A stretch of DNA of 41,497 bases from a virus, in the IMG/VR virus record IMGVR_UViG_3300007960_000050, positions 1 to 41,497 of that record, one strand, 5' to 3'. The notes beneath the pieces are model-generated. The model was given only the letters and a program-made list of their open reading frames with translations, searched no databases and was not told the origin of the DNA. Positions within the stretch are counted from its first letter, which is position 1. Each line of letters opens with the position of its first letter. This document shows positions 9,185 to 18,215 of this stretch, piece by piece. The translations under genes were made by a program, and so were the position numbers.

Positions 9185-9194
9185 ATTATACACA
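9185..9194 (-). promoter_or_regulatory. late-type promoter TGTGTATAAT for head genes
   Basis: On the minus strand TTTGTGTATAAT lies 18 bp before the protease-scaffold ATG. It would serve protease, decoration protein and capsid, up to the terminator at 6126-6163. There is no -35 match. Confidence 0.7.
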
Positions 9195-9219
9195 AAAAAA
9201 ATAAATTTTCACAAAAACG

Positions 9220-11223
9220 TCAAATTTTCATTAGAAGTAACTCAACATAGTTTGCTACAACCAGTTTTCTGTAGTCATCTATGCCTTTTGAGTTTGCCCT
9301 AGCATCTTTCAGTTCTTTGGGGATTTCCTTAAACTCTCTAGATATTGCTGCGTAGATAACATCGTCGTTTATCTCGCATAGGGGTTCTAGGTTGAGAAGA
9401 GTACCAAGTCTCAGGTTTTCAAGTTCATCCACCTCTGATTTTGTTAATTGGCGAACGTTTGCTCTACCTTTCTGGGCAATATAACCATCTCGTATCAAGG
9501 AAGTTGCATCAAATGCTTTTGTAGCCCATAAGAATAATTCTGCAACGCCCGGAGTAGATTTTGGTGTATCAACCCTTTTCTTTCTAGGTTCTTCATCTAG
9601 CTTGTTTTTAGGTCTTCCAGCTTCTTGATTTGGTTTTTGAGACTCTTTCTTTTCAGCAAGTTTCTCCTGCTGCTCCCCTTGTTTGTCCATCTTTTCCATC
9701 TCAAACTTCTGGTTTGCGTTATGGAAGGGGCTTGCTTTTGGAGGTAGTTTCTCTCCATCTCTAGCTTTATCTTCTCTTTGAAGTCTAACCTTCTCAACTG
9801 CTGGAACTTCCTTGAATCTCTCAAGAACGGTCTCGTGCGAGATAATATCGCGATCAGCAAGTTGGATAAGCAGATTTTTCTCAGAAGCCTCGTCAGATAG
9901 ACTCATTTGGTCGTAAACCACATGTGCTGGCTTTCTAAAGCCCATAGCCTTTCTTACGAATTCCAGTTCTTTCTCCCAGAATTTTGTAAGTTGGTCTCTA
10001 CCGTACTGCAATCTCTCAACGAGAGTTTTTAATGAGATAAAGTTGTTAGTGAATCCACCGCCATTATTTGCCATACCAGTCAATGTGGGGGGCACACCAA
10101 GACCAGCATAGATACTATTGAGTACAGATTGATATTTTTCTGACCCTAAGAATTTGTAAACTTGAGAGTTACTCTCTGTAAACTTGAGTTCTGGACCATA
10201 AACAAGCTCCATAGTTCCGCCACCAGTATTACTAGCTAGAATGTTGCGAAGTTTATTGATACCTTCTTTTGTTGGCAGAACTTTATGATCGAAATCTCCA
10301 AGCGTCCACAGTCGGATATTTGAAATTGCACCATCCAAAGCAGCAAGGTCAGCGAGCTTCATCTTCTCAAGCATGATGATATCATCGAGAATAGCGTAAA
10401 CAAGAGGATGTGCCCACTGCTGCCAGTCGTCCTTCTTGTAATAATGGACACAAAGACGATCTGCTTCGAGGTCTATTTTTCTTTCTTGTCGCTTGATTGC
10501 ATTTTTGACATTGGATGGTAATGTCTCCAAGACTTTGACTGGGATTGTGCCATCCTTAAAGTTATCAAAAAACGTATTAGCTGTAAGAGCATAATTTTTC
10601 TTACCAATAAATAAGCTAACCTGACCGTCTTTCATGTCAATAGTTAGGGGGTTAAAGAAGTTGTATCTCCAAGGAACAACGGCCTTTTTGATATCTGGAA
10701 CCTCAAGAGTAATATCTTCTGCTAAAGACTTAATGTACTTGTTGATTTCGGGCGTAATATTGGCATAACTCTTGTAGAGAAATACATTTCCAGTTCTGTA
10801 TAAGTTGTTGAGAAATCGTTCTGATCTTTCTTTTCCATCAATCTTCTTGAACCACTGCTGAAAAAACTTCTCCACGCTTTTGTTCTCGTGAACAATGTTA
10901 ATACCTTGGCAACCAAAGTCGCCCATAAGGTCAATGACATTTCTTACGATTCCAACCTTGTCGTATGCATCCATACACATCTTAATGATACGCTTGGACT
11001 TACGAGGAACTTGCTCTTCAGGTCTAAAGGCGTAGTAATCGTTCGAACCAAAATGAGGCTTTACAGAACGGTTTGGTTCTATGTCTAGAAAGTCTCTATG
11101 ATAGGCTCTAGAAACGCCTTGGTAAGACTCTGCCGCTTGAGCGTACTCCTTGAACGCATCATCTCTGCTGTTTCTATCGTCACTATTCCAAGTGGTGAGA
11201 GATCCATTGGTATGTTCGGACAT
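9220..11223 (-). CDS. portal protein
   Basis: 667 aa. The N-terminus (YQGVSRAYHRDFLDIEPNRSVKPHFG) and the region around residues 70-330 have portal-like features: IIKMCMDAYDKVGIVRNVIDLMGDF, a wing-like beta region, then LAALDGAISNIRLWTLGD and GLGVPPTLTGMANNGGGFTNNF before a long helix (LKTLVERLQYGRDQLTKFWE). The last ~200 residues are charged and low-complexity. Position directly after TerL supports the call. A ribosome site AAAGGAAA and its own late promoter at 11271-11280 precede it. Confidence 0.85.
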   Translation of the reverse strand: MSEHTNGSLTTWNSDDRNSRDDAFKEYAQAAESYQGVSRAYHRDFLDIEPNRSVKPHFGSNDYYAFRPEEQVPRKSKRIIKMCMDAYDKVGIVRNVIDLMGDFGCQGINIVHENKSVEKFFQQWFKKIDGKERSERFLNNLYRTGNVFLYKSYANITPEINKYIKSLAEDITLEVPDIKKAVVPWRYNFFNPLTIDMKDGQVSLFIGKKNYALTANTFFDNFKDGTIPVKVLETLPSNVKNAIKRQERKIDLEADRLCVHYYKKDDWQQWAHPLVYAILDDIIMLEKMKLADLAALDGAISNIRLWTLGDFDHKVLPTKEGINKLRNILASNTGGGTMELVYGPELKFTESNSQVYKFLGSEKYQSVLNSIYAGLGVPPTLTGMANNGGGFTNNFISLKTLVERLQYGRDQLTKFWEKELEFVRKAMGFRKPAHVVYDQMSLSDEASEKNLLIQLADRDIISHETVLERFKEVPAVEKVRLQREDKARDGEKLPPKASPFHNANQKFEMEKMDKQGEQQEKLAEKKESQKPNQEAGRPKNKLDEEPRKKRVDTPKSTPGVAELFLWATKAFDATSLIRDGYIAQKGRANVRQLTKSEVDELENLRLGTLLNLEPLCEINDDVIYAAISREFKEIPKELKDARANSKGIDDYRKLVVANYVELLLMKI

Positions 11224-11270
11224 TTAGTGGTTTCCTTTGATTACAAATGATTCAGAATGTATTGCGAATG

Positions 11271-11280
11271 ATTATACACA
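11271..11280 (-). promoter_or_regulatory. late-type promoter TGTGTATAAT for the portal gene
   Basis: On the minus strand TTATGTGTATAAT lies 47 bp before the portal ATG, in the 62-bp gap after TerL. Same decamer as at 6118, 9185 and 18145; no -35 box. Confidence 0.65.
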
Positions 11281-11285
11281 TAAAT

Positions 11286-13274
11286 CTAGTAAATACCGTT
11301 CATACCATCTGTAAACCATTGTGGACCCTGATATAGCTTGCCTGTAGGATCTTTTGACTTCTCTACAGTTGCAAATCCTCCATAAAAATTGTAGGTCTCA
11401 GCATCTGGAGTTCTGTCTATTGTTCTCGCCGCCATATTAGCCATGAGTAAAGAAGAGTAGCGGTCTTTTCTTAGTTTGCCCTTTTTCCCTGTTCCAATTA
11501 CTGTCTCTGGAGTATCCCACTTGTCTCGACCCGTTGCCGTTTGAGTAATCTGAATCATTGCCAATTCATCTTTGAGATCCTCAATTTCCATTACACACTG
11601 TTCAAGGGTGTCATATGATCTGCCCTTCATATCATCCTCAATTGATGAAATATCAAGACTAAGGGTATCAAACATTGGGAATAATAAAATTCTGTCTTCA
11701 AAATCTTTTCTCATTCCATGATTAGCTTCTGCCAACCAGTCATACCTTGAGAATTGGCACATTTCTAAGATATGTAGACCTCTGTTGTAATCTGTATCCT
11801 TCTCCTTGTTCTCGTCGATTACTTCCCAGATTGGATGTTCGCCCTCTTGTATCTTATCATTATCATGCAAACTCTCCATTACGGCGATACCACCACCTCC
11901 AGCATCCATAGCAATATGAACACATGGGAATATTTTCATGAGATCTCTAATTTTTCTAGCACAGTAGGCGTAGAAGTCTGACTCAGTAGAATAGCCGCTC
12001 TTAACCTTTTCCTTGTGCTGTTCCCTATTCGTTGTCCATACGTGAACAATTCGTCTATGATCTCCATTCAATTCGATAACTACAATACTAAAATTATCTA
12101 CCTCAGATGCGGGGTCAACACCAAATACGTACTTTTTGTTAAGATCGCCACGTAATTGTGCTTGAAAGCAGATGGGGTTATCTTTTGAATCTTTTATAGC
12201 TGGCTTATCGTTGTATTTGTCGTCAGTGACACACGACTCGATCAGGGTACGCTTGAAAAAGCCCTGAGAATCGCGTGTAAAGCACGCTCCGAACTCCATT
12301 TGATAGATACCAGCATGAACCGTTGCCTTCGATCTGGCGACCTGTGAGGCGTCCATAAAGCCTTCTGGTAGAAGTTCATAAGGAACACGGATAATAGAGT
12401 AGTCTTTCCAGTTAAAGTCCTTTGGTGGGTCTTCTCCAAAGATATCTCTTAATCTACTTTTTTTACCTTGGCTTTGAATGATAGACTTCCATTTCTTCCA
12501 GTATTCGGCAAAATGGTTAAAGTCATAGTACGCCGTACCAGAGAGAATGATCTGGTTGTCATTTTTCTTGATGATATTCTCATCTTCTTTGAATAGGTCT
12601 AGACCTAACTCTTCAGCTTTTTTCTTTGCTGCGATCTTTTTGACGTTTTCAATTGGGTCGGAGCTTACCGCAGCAAAACCTGCCACAACAGTCTCGAAAA
12701 TATCGCGAGGTATGGAAGCAAACTCGTCAGAGATAATATCGTTAGCTCTTTGACCCCTGATTTTCTGTCCGTCCCCCAAAGGTAGACAAGTAACCCGAGA
12801 TTTATTAATCCGCATAACACAACGGTCCACATCTCTACGTGGTCCACTACTCGCATCGCACATGCTCCTCAAGATTGGTGCATTGTTCCAAATCGTTTCC
12901 ATGTACTCAAAAAGAACCTTAGATTGTCGGAAAGCAGCACCAACAACCACAACCTTTCTTTCTGGTAAAATTAATGCTCTTAAAATAGAATAGAGCGATA
13001 GCATAAAAGACTTACCAAATCCACGACTAGCGATTAGCATGGGGAATTTTCGGTTCCACATCTCGCAAAGGAACAAAGCCTGTGAGGGTAAGATGTTTAT
13101 GTTTAGTATTTGCTTACATAGAAATGAGAAATATTCCGGTCTAGTCATTAGCCAAAGAAGACGATAGTGAAAATCGTCCTCGCTCATTTTGACTAGCGAC
13201 ATAGGGTTAAATAGATCTTCATCATCTACCTGATCTAGATTTAACCAAGCCTCATTTATCTTTTTTAGTTTCAT
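11286..13274 (-). CDS. terL: terminase large subunit
   Basis: 662 aa packaging motor. The ATPase shows a Walker A-like motif ASRGFGKS (residues ~82-89) and a Walker B-like IISDEFAS (~180-190), then a coupling-type motif ILSGTAYYDFN. The C-terminal nuclease domain (RNase H fold) shows VFGVDPASEVDNFSIVV and HIAMDAGGGGIAV, with the expected acidic residues. The ATG overlaps the stop of the ClpP-like gene by 4 nt. A small terminase candidate lies 2.7 kb upstream in the same operon, separated by accessory nuclease and sugar genes. Confidence 0.93.
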   Translation of the reverse strand: MKLKKINEAWLNLDQVDDEDLFNPMSLVKMSEDDFHYRLLWLMTRPEYFSFLCKQILNINILPSQALFLCEMWNRKFPMLIASRGFGKSFMLSLYSILRALILPERKVVVVGAAFRQSKVLFEYMETIWNNAPILRSMCDASSGPRRDVDRCVMRINKSRVTCLPLGDGQKIRGQRANDIISDEFASIPRDIFETVVAGFAAVSSDPIENVKKIAAKKKAEELGLDLFKEDENIIKKNDNQIILSGTAYYDFNHFAEYWKKWKSIIQSQGKKSRLRDIFGEDPPKDFNWKDYSIIRVPYELLPEGFMDASQVARSKATVHAGIYQMEFGACFTRDSQGFFKRTLIESCVTDDKYNDKPAIKDSKDNPICFQAQLRGDLNKKYVFGVDPASEVDNFSIVVIELNGDHRRIVHVWTTNREQHKEKVKSGYSTESDFYAYCARKIRDLMKIFPCVHIAMDAGGGGIAVMESLHDNDKIQEGEHPIWEVIDENKEKDTDYNRGLHILEMCQFSRYDWLAEANHGMRKDFEDRILLFPMFDTLSLDISSIEDDMKGRSYDTLEQCVMEIEDLKDELAMIQITQTATGRDKWDTPETVIGTGKKGKLRKDRYSSLLMANMAARTIDRTPDAETYNFYGGFATVEKSKDPTGKLYQGPQWFTDGMNGIY

Positions 13275-13924
13275 TTTAAACTATCTATGTGAGGGTACTT
13301 TCTAGTCTCTAAAACTGCGTCTGCTAACCCGTAGTACACTGCTTCGTTAGCATCTAAGTACCAGTCACCGTCTTTCAGCTTTCTCTTTAGGTAATTTTTG
13401 ACTTTTTCTTCTGTAGAGTCGGTGTAGTGTTCCTTAAAGTATTTTCCTTTGGAGCATCCCGCAGTATAAATATCAAGCATTGTTTCTGTATTCTTTTTAT
13501 CTACTTTTGCATAGTTCTGGGCACTAAGATGATCTCCACCACAATCTGTGCTTCCATAGTGAAGCATAAAGTGGGCGTTTGGTGTCATAACCCTCTTATC
13601 GGCAGCTTGAAGTATAATACTACTCATAGACGAGGCTTGTCCATACGCAACAATTGTAACATAGGATTGGCATAAAGATATTGCGTCATAAATTGCCATA
13701 CCAGCGTCCCATTCGCCACCCTCACTGAACATGTGGACAATAATAGGAAGGTTATTGATAGAATCAAGCAATCTTATGTTTTTGTAGAACTGTGCAGCCA
13801 TTCTGTATTCAACACCGGGATCTTCGTCGGTGTTACCAATATATCCGTGTAAGTATAGCTCTCTATTCTTAACGTCTAACCCATAGGCTTGTACGTCAGA
13901 AATAGTATCAACACTTAACGTCAT
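13271..13924 (-). CDS. ClpP-like serine protease
   Basis: 217 aa. It has the ClpP/crotonase-like fold pattern: LYLHGYIGN, PIIVHMFSEGGEWDAGMAIYDAI, then the nucleophile region VAYGQASSMSSIILQAA (Ser ~99) and the His region NAHFMLHYGS (His ~122). A start at 13924 (MTLSVDT) is chosen because CGGAGA lies 8-9 nt upstream; an earlier in-frame ATG at 13954 has a weaker site and would overlap the ERCC4 gene. Phage ClpP homologues usually mature capsids, but here a second protease-like protein lies in the head operon, so this one may act in packaging or on host proteins. Confidence 0.8.
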   Translation of the reverse strand: MTLSVDTISDVQAYGLDVKNRELYLHGYIGNTDEDPGVEYRMAAQFYKNIRLLDSINNLPIIVHMFSEGGEWDAGMAIYDAISLCQSYVTIVAYGQASSMSSIILQAADKRVMTPNAHFMLHYGSTDCGGDHLSAQNYAKVDKKNTETMLDIYTAGCSKGKYFKEHYTDSTEEKVKNYLKRKLKDGDWYLDANEAVYYGLADAVLETRKYPHIDSLK

Positions 13925-13928
13925 TTTA

Positions 13929-14432
13929 TTATTCTCCGATTGAGCAGCGTTCATTGACTCTCTTAAATATACTATTGATTAGGAATTTAGCGTTTCTCTT
14001 ATTGTCACAGAAATAAACGGGAATATTATAATTCATCTGTATTTCAACGAGCATCTTTAATAAATATTTTCCAGTGATCTTAACCTTGGATATGTTACCC
14101 TCTGGTATATCCGCCCCTTCTGGAAATTTGATAAGGTCGTCCAAGGAAAATTCTAAAATTAAAAAGGGAAACTCAAACTCCTGCATCCTTTCAATCTCTC
14201 TCATGAATCTTGCCTTATCTTTTCCAAGATTAATTGCAAGTTCAGAGACTCTTCCTTTTCTCTCTATGCAAAGTCTATCTTCTAGACCTTCTAGGGAATA
14301 ATCACCAGTGTCTAGCTTTTTTACAACCATACCTGTACAAGAGGTGTACCTTCCGGTAAAACTCTCAAAAGTGTACCCGTCTTGCTCTCGCGTATCTTTG
14401 ATTACTTTGTACGCCGGTGCTTTACCTGCCAT
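13929..14432 (-). CDS. ERCC4-domain nuclease
   Basis: 167 aa. The ERCC4/XPF-type core is visible: IKDTREQDGY near the N-terminus, KLDTGDYSLEG, then LCIERKGRVSELAINLG, which fits the family's E-R-K-x-x-x-E/D-L metal site. PFLILEFSLDDL follows. Single-domain ERCC4 nucleases are common in phages, where a role in branched-DNA or replication-intermediate processing is assumed. The start overlaps the HNH gene by 11 nt, showing translational coupling in the late operon. Confidence 0.85.
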   Translation of the reverse strand: MAGKAPAYKVIKDTREQDGYTFESFTGRYTSCTGMVVKKLDTGDYSLEGLEDRLCIERKGRVSELAINLGKDKARFMREIERMQEFEFPFLILEFSLDDLIKFPEGADIPEGNISKVKITGKYLLKMLVEIQMNYNIPVYFCDNKRNAKFLINSIFKRVNERCSIGE

Positions 14433-14688
14433 TTTTCCGTACTATCTCCATGAATAAAGATTCGTATAAGTGTTCCTTGCCATTGATCGAATCATGACAA
14501 GTACGGCATAACGTAATACCGTTATTTACATCGTATCTCAACATGGATGCACTCGACCATTTTCTAATATGGTGAGCTTGCAATCTTTTCTTGCGTTTGC
14601 ACTTGGGCATCTGGCAAGTATTTTTGTCCCTTCGCCTTACAGCTTGTCGCCAAGTCTTGTACTGAGGGTCATCATAATTTCGTTTCAT
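14422..14688 (-). CDS. HNH endonuclease
   Basis: 88 aa. A zinc-type HNH: CQMPKCKRKKRLQAHHIRKW, then YDVNNGITLCRTCHDSI, giving paired CxxxC/CxxC ligands around the catalytic HH...N...H. The stand-alone small size and its place near terL match HNH proteins that act with terminases in some packaging systems. A selfish homing origin is also possible; it does not interrupt a gene. It overlaps its neighbours by 11 and 17 nt. Confidence 0.88.
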   Translation of the reverse strand: MKRNYDDPQYKTWRQAVRRRDKNTCQMPKCKRKKRLQAHHIRKWSSASMLRYDVNNGITLCRTCHDSINGKEHLYESLFMEIVRKNGR

Positions 14689-14935
14689 CTTTACAATAAA
14701 CTTTCGTTATTCTTATGTCATACTCTATTTCTTTCATTAACTTTACTGTTTCTGGGGAGGCGTCTTGACTAAGTACAGTATCTGCGAATTTACAATAACC
14801 TAAGTAACAAGCCTCGTCTGGATCTTTTGCTTCTATAAATAATACGGGGATCTCACTATTAAATTCTCTTAGCCTAAACTTTTTAAGTCTAGTATGGACT
14901 AAAGTTAGATCAAACTTCAAGACATAGATTTTCAT
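14672..14935 (-). CDS. hypothetical protein
   Basis: 87 aa, not recognised. It opens with a beta strand (MKIYVLKFDLTLV) and contains IPVLFIEAKDPDEACYLGYCKFAD, an alpha/beta pattern without catalytic motifs. The ATG overlaps the end of the dehydratase frame by 4 nt and the end overlaps the HNH start by 17 nt, so it is translated within the operon. Confidence 0.6.
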   Translation of the reverse strand: MKIYVLKFDLTLVHTRLKKFRLREFNSEIPVLFIEAKDPDEACYLGYCKFADTVLSQDASPETVKLMKEIEYDIRITKVYCKDETKL

Positions 14936-15984
14936 GATACGTCATGTTCTACCATTTTCTTTACCAAATCTTCAAAACTATGCTTAGGAGTCCATCCTAA
15001 TACATGATTCGCTTTGCTGCAATCGCCCCGTAAGTAATCAACCTCTGCTGGTCTATAGAATTCAGGGTCTTGAACTACTAAATCAGACCAATCTTCAATT
15101 CCAATGTGTGAAAAAGCTACGTCTAGGAACTCACGAATAGTATGAGTTGTACCGGTGCAGATAACATAGTCCTGTGGACTTTCCTGTTGAAGCATCATCC
15201 ACATCGCTTCCACGTAATCTCCTGCGTACCCCCAATCTCTAAATGCTTCCAAGTTACCTAGACGCAGCTTTGGAAACTTATAACCATTAATGATAATATT
15301 GTCAGAGTCGAAATTGTATTCATTTGGTTGAGTTGGGTTGGATGCTCTATTTGACCATCTAACGTAATCGCCTATCCACTTAGTGATTTTTCTTGTTACG
15401 AAGGTTTCGCCTCGTCGTTCACCTTCGTGATTGAATAAAATACCAGCACTAGCGTGTAAACCGTAAGCCTCGCGGAACAGTCTAGTCATATGGTGGGCCG
15501 CACACTTGGCAATCGCATACGGGCTTTGCGGCATGAATTTTGTGTTTTCGTGTTGGTACTTATATCCTTCTCTGCTTACATCGTAGTGCTTTCCATACAT
15601 TTCGCTAGAACTAGCCTGATAGAACCTAGCATTAATATCAAGATCCACAATAGACTGTAAGATATTTAAACAGCCCTTGCCTGTTATGTCTCATGTGAGT
15701 GCTGGTTGCTTAAAAGACACTGCTACATGTGACTGTGCGGCTAAATTATAGATTTCATCTACATCTTCATGTTTTTTAAGTATATTTATAACAGAATAAG
15801 CATCAGTAATGTCACCTTGAACCAACTCGAACCTTTCGTTACCAAGGATGTGTTTGATTCTTTGTGTGTTGTCTGTACTGGCTCGACGAGAGACTCCCAC
15901 TACGTGGTAGTCCTTTGAGAGCAATAGGTCGGCTAGATGGCTTCCATCTTGGCCGGTAATTCCAAAAATAATAGCTTTTTTCAT
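14932..15984 (-). pseudogene. gmd: GDP-mannose 4,6-dehydratase, interrupted by an in-frame TGA
   Basis: Both halves are in one frame (351 codons, the usual length of the family). The first half has the Rossmann motif [16 protein letters not shown] and [18 protein letters not shown]. Then TGA (15693-15691), and the frame continues DITGKGCLNILQ...ARFYQASSSEMYG, through SPYAIAKCAAHHM with the catalytic YxxxK, to a complete C-terminus. The enzyme makes GDP-4-keto-6-deoxymannose for fucose/rhamnose-type sugars. A GTG at 15648 has no good ribosome site, so restart there is unlikely. The rest of the frame is intact, so the stop is recent, a sequencing error, or read through. Confidence 0.85.
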
Positions 15985-15986
15985 TA

Positions 15987-16796
15987 TTAGTCCTTTACTG
16001 TATCAGGGGTCAAGAAGGGCTGATCTACCGTGTCATCTGTGTATTTGTGGAACTGAGATAGTCTGTCTGCTTCTTTTTGCATGGCTAGTCTCATTTTTTC
16101 CATTTCAAGACCATAACCTTGTGCAACTTCTGGGTTGGAAACAAGATATGCCATCCATCCAGCAAAACTAGACTTGCTATCTTCAAATCTCTTAACACGT
16201 TGCTCACGAGTAGCTTTCATGTCCTTGAGCATTGTATTCTTTTTTGTTTGTAGCTCGCGGTAGTCTTTGTTCAGAGACTCCTGTGAGGCTTTCAGAGAGG
16301 CTACCTGACGCTCCATATTAAAAAGCATGTCTGTATCTATCTGATCAGGGTCACGCTGCCTCTCAGCGGCAATGAGGGCGTCCAGAGAGGTAATCTGCTC
16401 AAGGTTATCTTTATTGCCCTTGAGTGCCCTGTTCATTAATATATCTAGCTTGATGAGGTCAACAACTTGCAGTTCTTCAGTTGGTATAACGTCATCTTGG
16501 AACTGTGATATAATTCTTGACCAGTGGTACTTAAAAAGTTCAAGCTCTTCATTGGTAAATTGCTGTTCTAGCTCTTTCCAATATGGTCTAAATGATAAGT
16601 TATACTTAGCTTGATCTTCGTCTTGCCCTTCTAACCACTTAGGCTTCTCAAGTTTGCCCTCTGCAACCTTACGTTTGATGAAATCTAGAATACTATCTGG
16701 ATTTCTATCCAGTTCTGATGCGACTTTGGCATAAGGCACATGAATATTTTCAGAGATGTACTGTTCTTCGACCTTACTGATTCTGCCCGTCTTCAT
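15987..16796 (-). CDS. putative terminase small subunit
   Basis: 269 aa. The N-terminus ([40 protein letters not shown]) reads as a helix-turn-helix of the kind found in small terminases. The middle is helical, and residues ~150-210 form a coiled coil ([32 protein letters not shown]). The ending FLTPDTVKD is short and flexible. DNA-binding head, oligomerising coil and an upstream place in the terL operon suggest the small terminase; sequence alone does not prove it. It overlaps the sigma-factor gene by 23 nt. Confidence 0.5.
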   Translation of the reverse strand: MKTGRISKVEEQYISENIHVPYAKVASELDRNPDSILDFIKRKVAEGKLEKPKWLEGQDEDQAKYNLSFRPYWKELEQQFTNEELELFKYHWSRIISQFQDDVIPTEELQVVDLIKLDILMNRALKGNKDNLEQITSLDALIAAERQRDPDQIDTDMLFNMERQVASLKASQESLNKDYRELQTKKNTMLKDMKATREQRVKRFEDSKSSFAGWMAYLVSNPEVAQGYGLEMEKMRLAMQKEADRLSQFHKYTDDTVDQPFLTPDTVKD

Positions 16797-17295
16797 TGAA
16801 CCCTTGTTCCTCTAGGATGCCCTTGATGATTCCAATAACTTCTTCTTTTCTTTGTTTTGTAATGTAAATATCATTGATGATTTTTAAATAGTCCATCCTG
16901 ATACTTGCCGGAATATACTTGTCAATCGCTTCAATCATGTTTTTAAAGTCTAACTCTTCGTATCCGTCTTCTTCTGTCTTAGAATCAATGATTTTATTTT
17001 CGTAATCTAACTGTGACGGTTGAGCCAACTTCTTACGGGCCTCGTTCGAGTTCCCGATAAAATAGTTGTCACGCATGAAGGTCTTTAGTCTGTTTGATAG
17101 ATTTACACTCAGGAAGTTTTCCAAAGGGCGAGCTTCATTATATCTGTTAAGGGCTTCTATACAAATAATAAATGCCTCTTGCCAAATGTCTTCATTTGTA
17201 TATCCGTAAAATGTATATTTGGGTGATATTCTATTGCATACTGCGGTAATTTGATCTATAACCTGCTGTTCGGTCATTCCTGATGGAATTTTCAT
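16774..17295 (-). CDS. sigma-70 family late transcription factor (gp55-like)
   Basis: 173 aa. Residues ~30-80 match sigma region 2: YGYTNEDIWQEAFIICIEALNRYN, then PLENFLSVNLSNRLKTFMRDNY, the core-binding and -10-recognition helices. There is no clear region 4, and the length is close to T4 gp55 (185 aa), a sigma that recognises only a -10-like late box. The TGTGTATAAT promoters without -35 boxes in this window fit such a factor. The ATG overlaps the preceding stop (TAATG) after a GGAGGAAA site. It is itself under a TGTGTATAAT promoter, which suggests self-amplification. Confidence 0.8.
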   Translation of the reverse strand: MKIPSGMTEQQVIDQITAVCNRISPKYTFYGYTNEDIWQEAFIICIEALNRYNEARPLENFLSVNLSNRLKTFMRDNYFIGNSNEARKKLAQPSQLDYENKIIDSKTEEDGYEELDFKNMIEAIDKYIPASIRMDYLKIINDIYITKQRKEEVIGIIKGILEEQGFNEDGQNQ

Positions 17296-17960
17296 TAAAT
17301 TTCCTCCGTCCTAAGTCTTCTCCAGCCATTTTTCCCATAAACCTCGAACTCGTCTGCGACCTCGTTGTAAATAATAGTACCTTTGGTGGGTCTAGCGGGT
17401 CTTTTTCTTGAAGATTGCAGCTTTACCTGTTTGTAAGAGGGCGACTTTTCGGTTTTAGCCTTAGAGAGCATGTCTAAGATCTCATTAACGTCCAATTCTT
17501 CTATCAAACCATCTTTAACACCAATCATTTGGTTATCTTCTAGGGTGATAACACCATCTGATGTAAGTACAGACCGGTAAAATTCACCACTAAAGAAATT
17601 TTTAGATGGAAAATAAGAGGTAATGAGGAATCTATGGTCAGATTCTGGGTAGATTTTATCGCCACCGACGATTTTTTCGATATTCAGGACGTATTTATCG
17701 CCATCTTTTTGCAAAGTGCCAATGCAGTCGCACTTTTCTTGCTCTACTTTGTTGTGATAGAGCGAAATTGAGAAGAAAAACTGTTCGTTGATAGGGACGG
17801 TTTTGGTTATACACTGCTCTGAACCCATGTTCTGACGTAAAAATTCGGTTACTTCTCGGTCGAAGCAACAGTCGTCTAGAGAACAGTGCCCTATTTCGTA
17901 TCTATCATTCTTAAATTGTGCCAAACAAAAGGCATCATTCTTCAGTATTCTTATTCTCAT
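17295..17960 (-). CDS. hypothetical protein
   Basis: 221 aa, not recognised. The C-terminus KGTIIYNEVADEFEVYGKNGWRRLR is the short beta motif (GTIIYN...FE.Y...GW..L) seen at the ends of many phage structural proteins. The centre is beta-rich with Cys pairs (CDCIG). ATG 17960 is chosen because AAGGA lies ~6 nt upstream; an earlier TTG at 17978 is in frame. The start lies inside the preceding 54-aa gene. It may be a structural or adaptor protein. Confidence 0.65.
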   Translation of the reverse strand: MRIRILKNDAFCLAQFKNDRYEIGHCSLDDCCFDREVTEFLRQNMGSEQCITKTVPINEQFFFSISLYHNKVEQEKCDCIGTLQKDGDKYVLNIEKIVGGDKIYPESDHRFLITSYFPSKNFFSGEFYRSVLTSDGVITLEDNQMIGVKDGLIEELDVNEILDMLSKAKTEKSPSYKQVKLQSSRKRPARPTKGTIIYNEVADEFEVYGKNGWRRLRTEEI

Positions 17961-18099
17961 CTTTTTCCTTGTTGTCAAGAAGCTCGCTCAGGCTCTTGTC
18001 TTCCTTCATGATCTCGCCCACTACTTCTGCTTGCAATTGGGCGGTAGCTTTGCAGCACATCTTCGCCTCACACTGTTGCGGTTTGTCTTTATTCGTCAT
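17935..18099 (-). CDS. small hypothetical protein, first gene of the long late operon
   Basis: 54 aa, starting MTNKDKPQQCEAKMCCKATA, ending in a Lys/Glu/Asn-rich tail. A GGAGACAGAAG ribosome site precedes the ATG. It overlaps the next gene by 26 nt and lies 46 bp after the TGTGTATAAT promoter. The Cys triplet (C, CC) might bind metal. No family recognised. Confidence 0.65.
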   Translation of the reverse strand: MTNKDKPQQCEAKMCCKATAQLQAEVVGEIMKEDKSLSELLDNKEKDENKNTEE

Positions 18100-18144
18100 C
18101 TTCTGTCTCCAGTTCTATGAATGAGGAACTTGTTCCTACATTCT

Positions 18145-18154
18145 ATTATACACA
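18145..18154 (-). promoter_or_regulatory. late-type promoter TGTGTATAAT for the 18.1-11.3 kb operon
   Basis: On the minus strand TTCTGTGTATAAT lies 46 bp before the first ATG of the operon that includes the sigma factor and TerL. It faces away from the plus-strand promoter at 18182, marking the divergence point between early and late regions. Confidence 0.7.
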
Positions 18155-18181
18155 GAAACGAGACTTTTTCCAAAAAGGTTT

Positions 18182-18210
18182 TTGCAGAATTGGTAAATTC
18201 AGACTATAAT
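18182..18210 (+). promoter_or_regulatory. sigma-70 promoter for the structured ncRNA (copy 1)
   Basis: TTGCAG (18182-18187), 17-bp spacer, TATAAT (18205-18210). Transcription would start about at 18216, exactly at the first stem of the ncRNA. The spacer lacks the CGATA motif of the early mRNA promoters. Confidence 0.8.
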
Positions 18211-18215
18211 TAGGC

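Noticed and set aside
14422-14688. HNH gene as a homing element inside another gene
   Set aside because: It overlaps its neighbours only by a few bases in an operon and interrupts no recognisable coding sequence.
14932-15648. Separate short dehydratase gene starting at GTG 15648
   Set aside because: No ribosome site precedes the GTG and the frame continues upstream in register with the N-terminal half, so one interrupted gene is the simpler reading.
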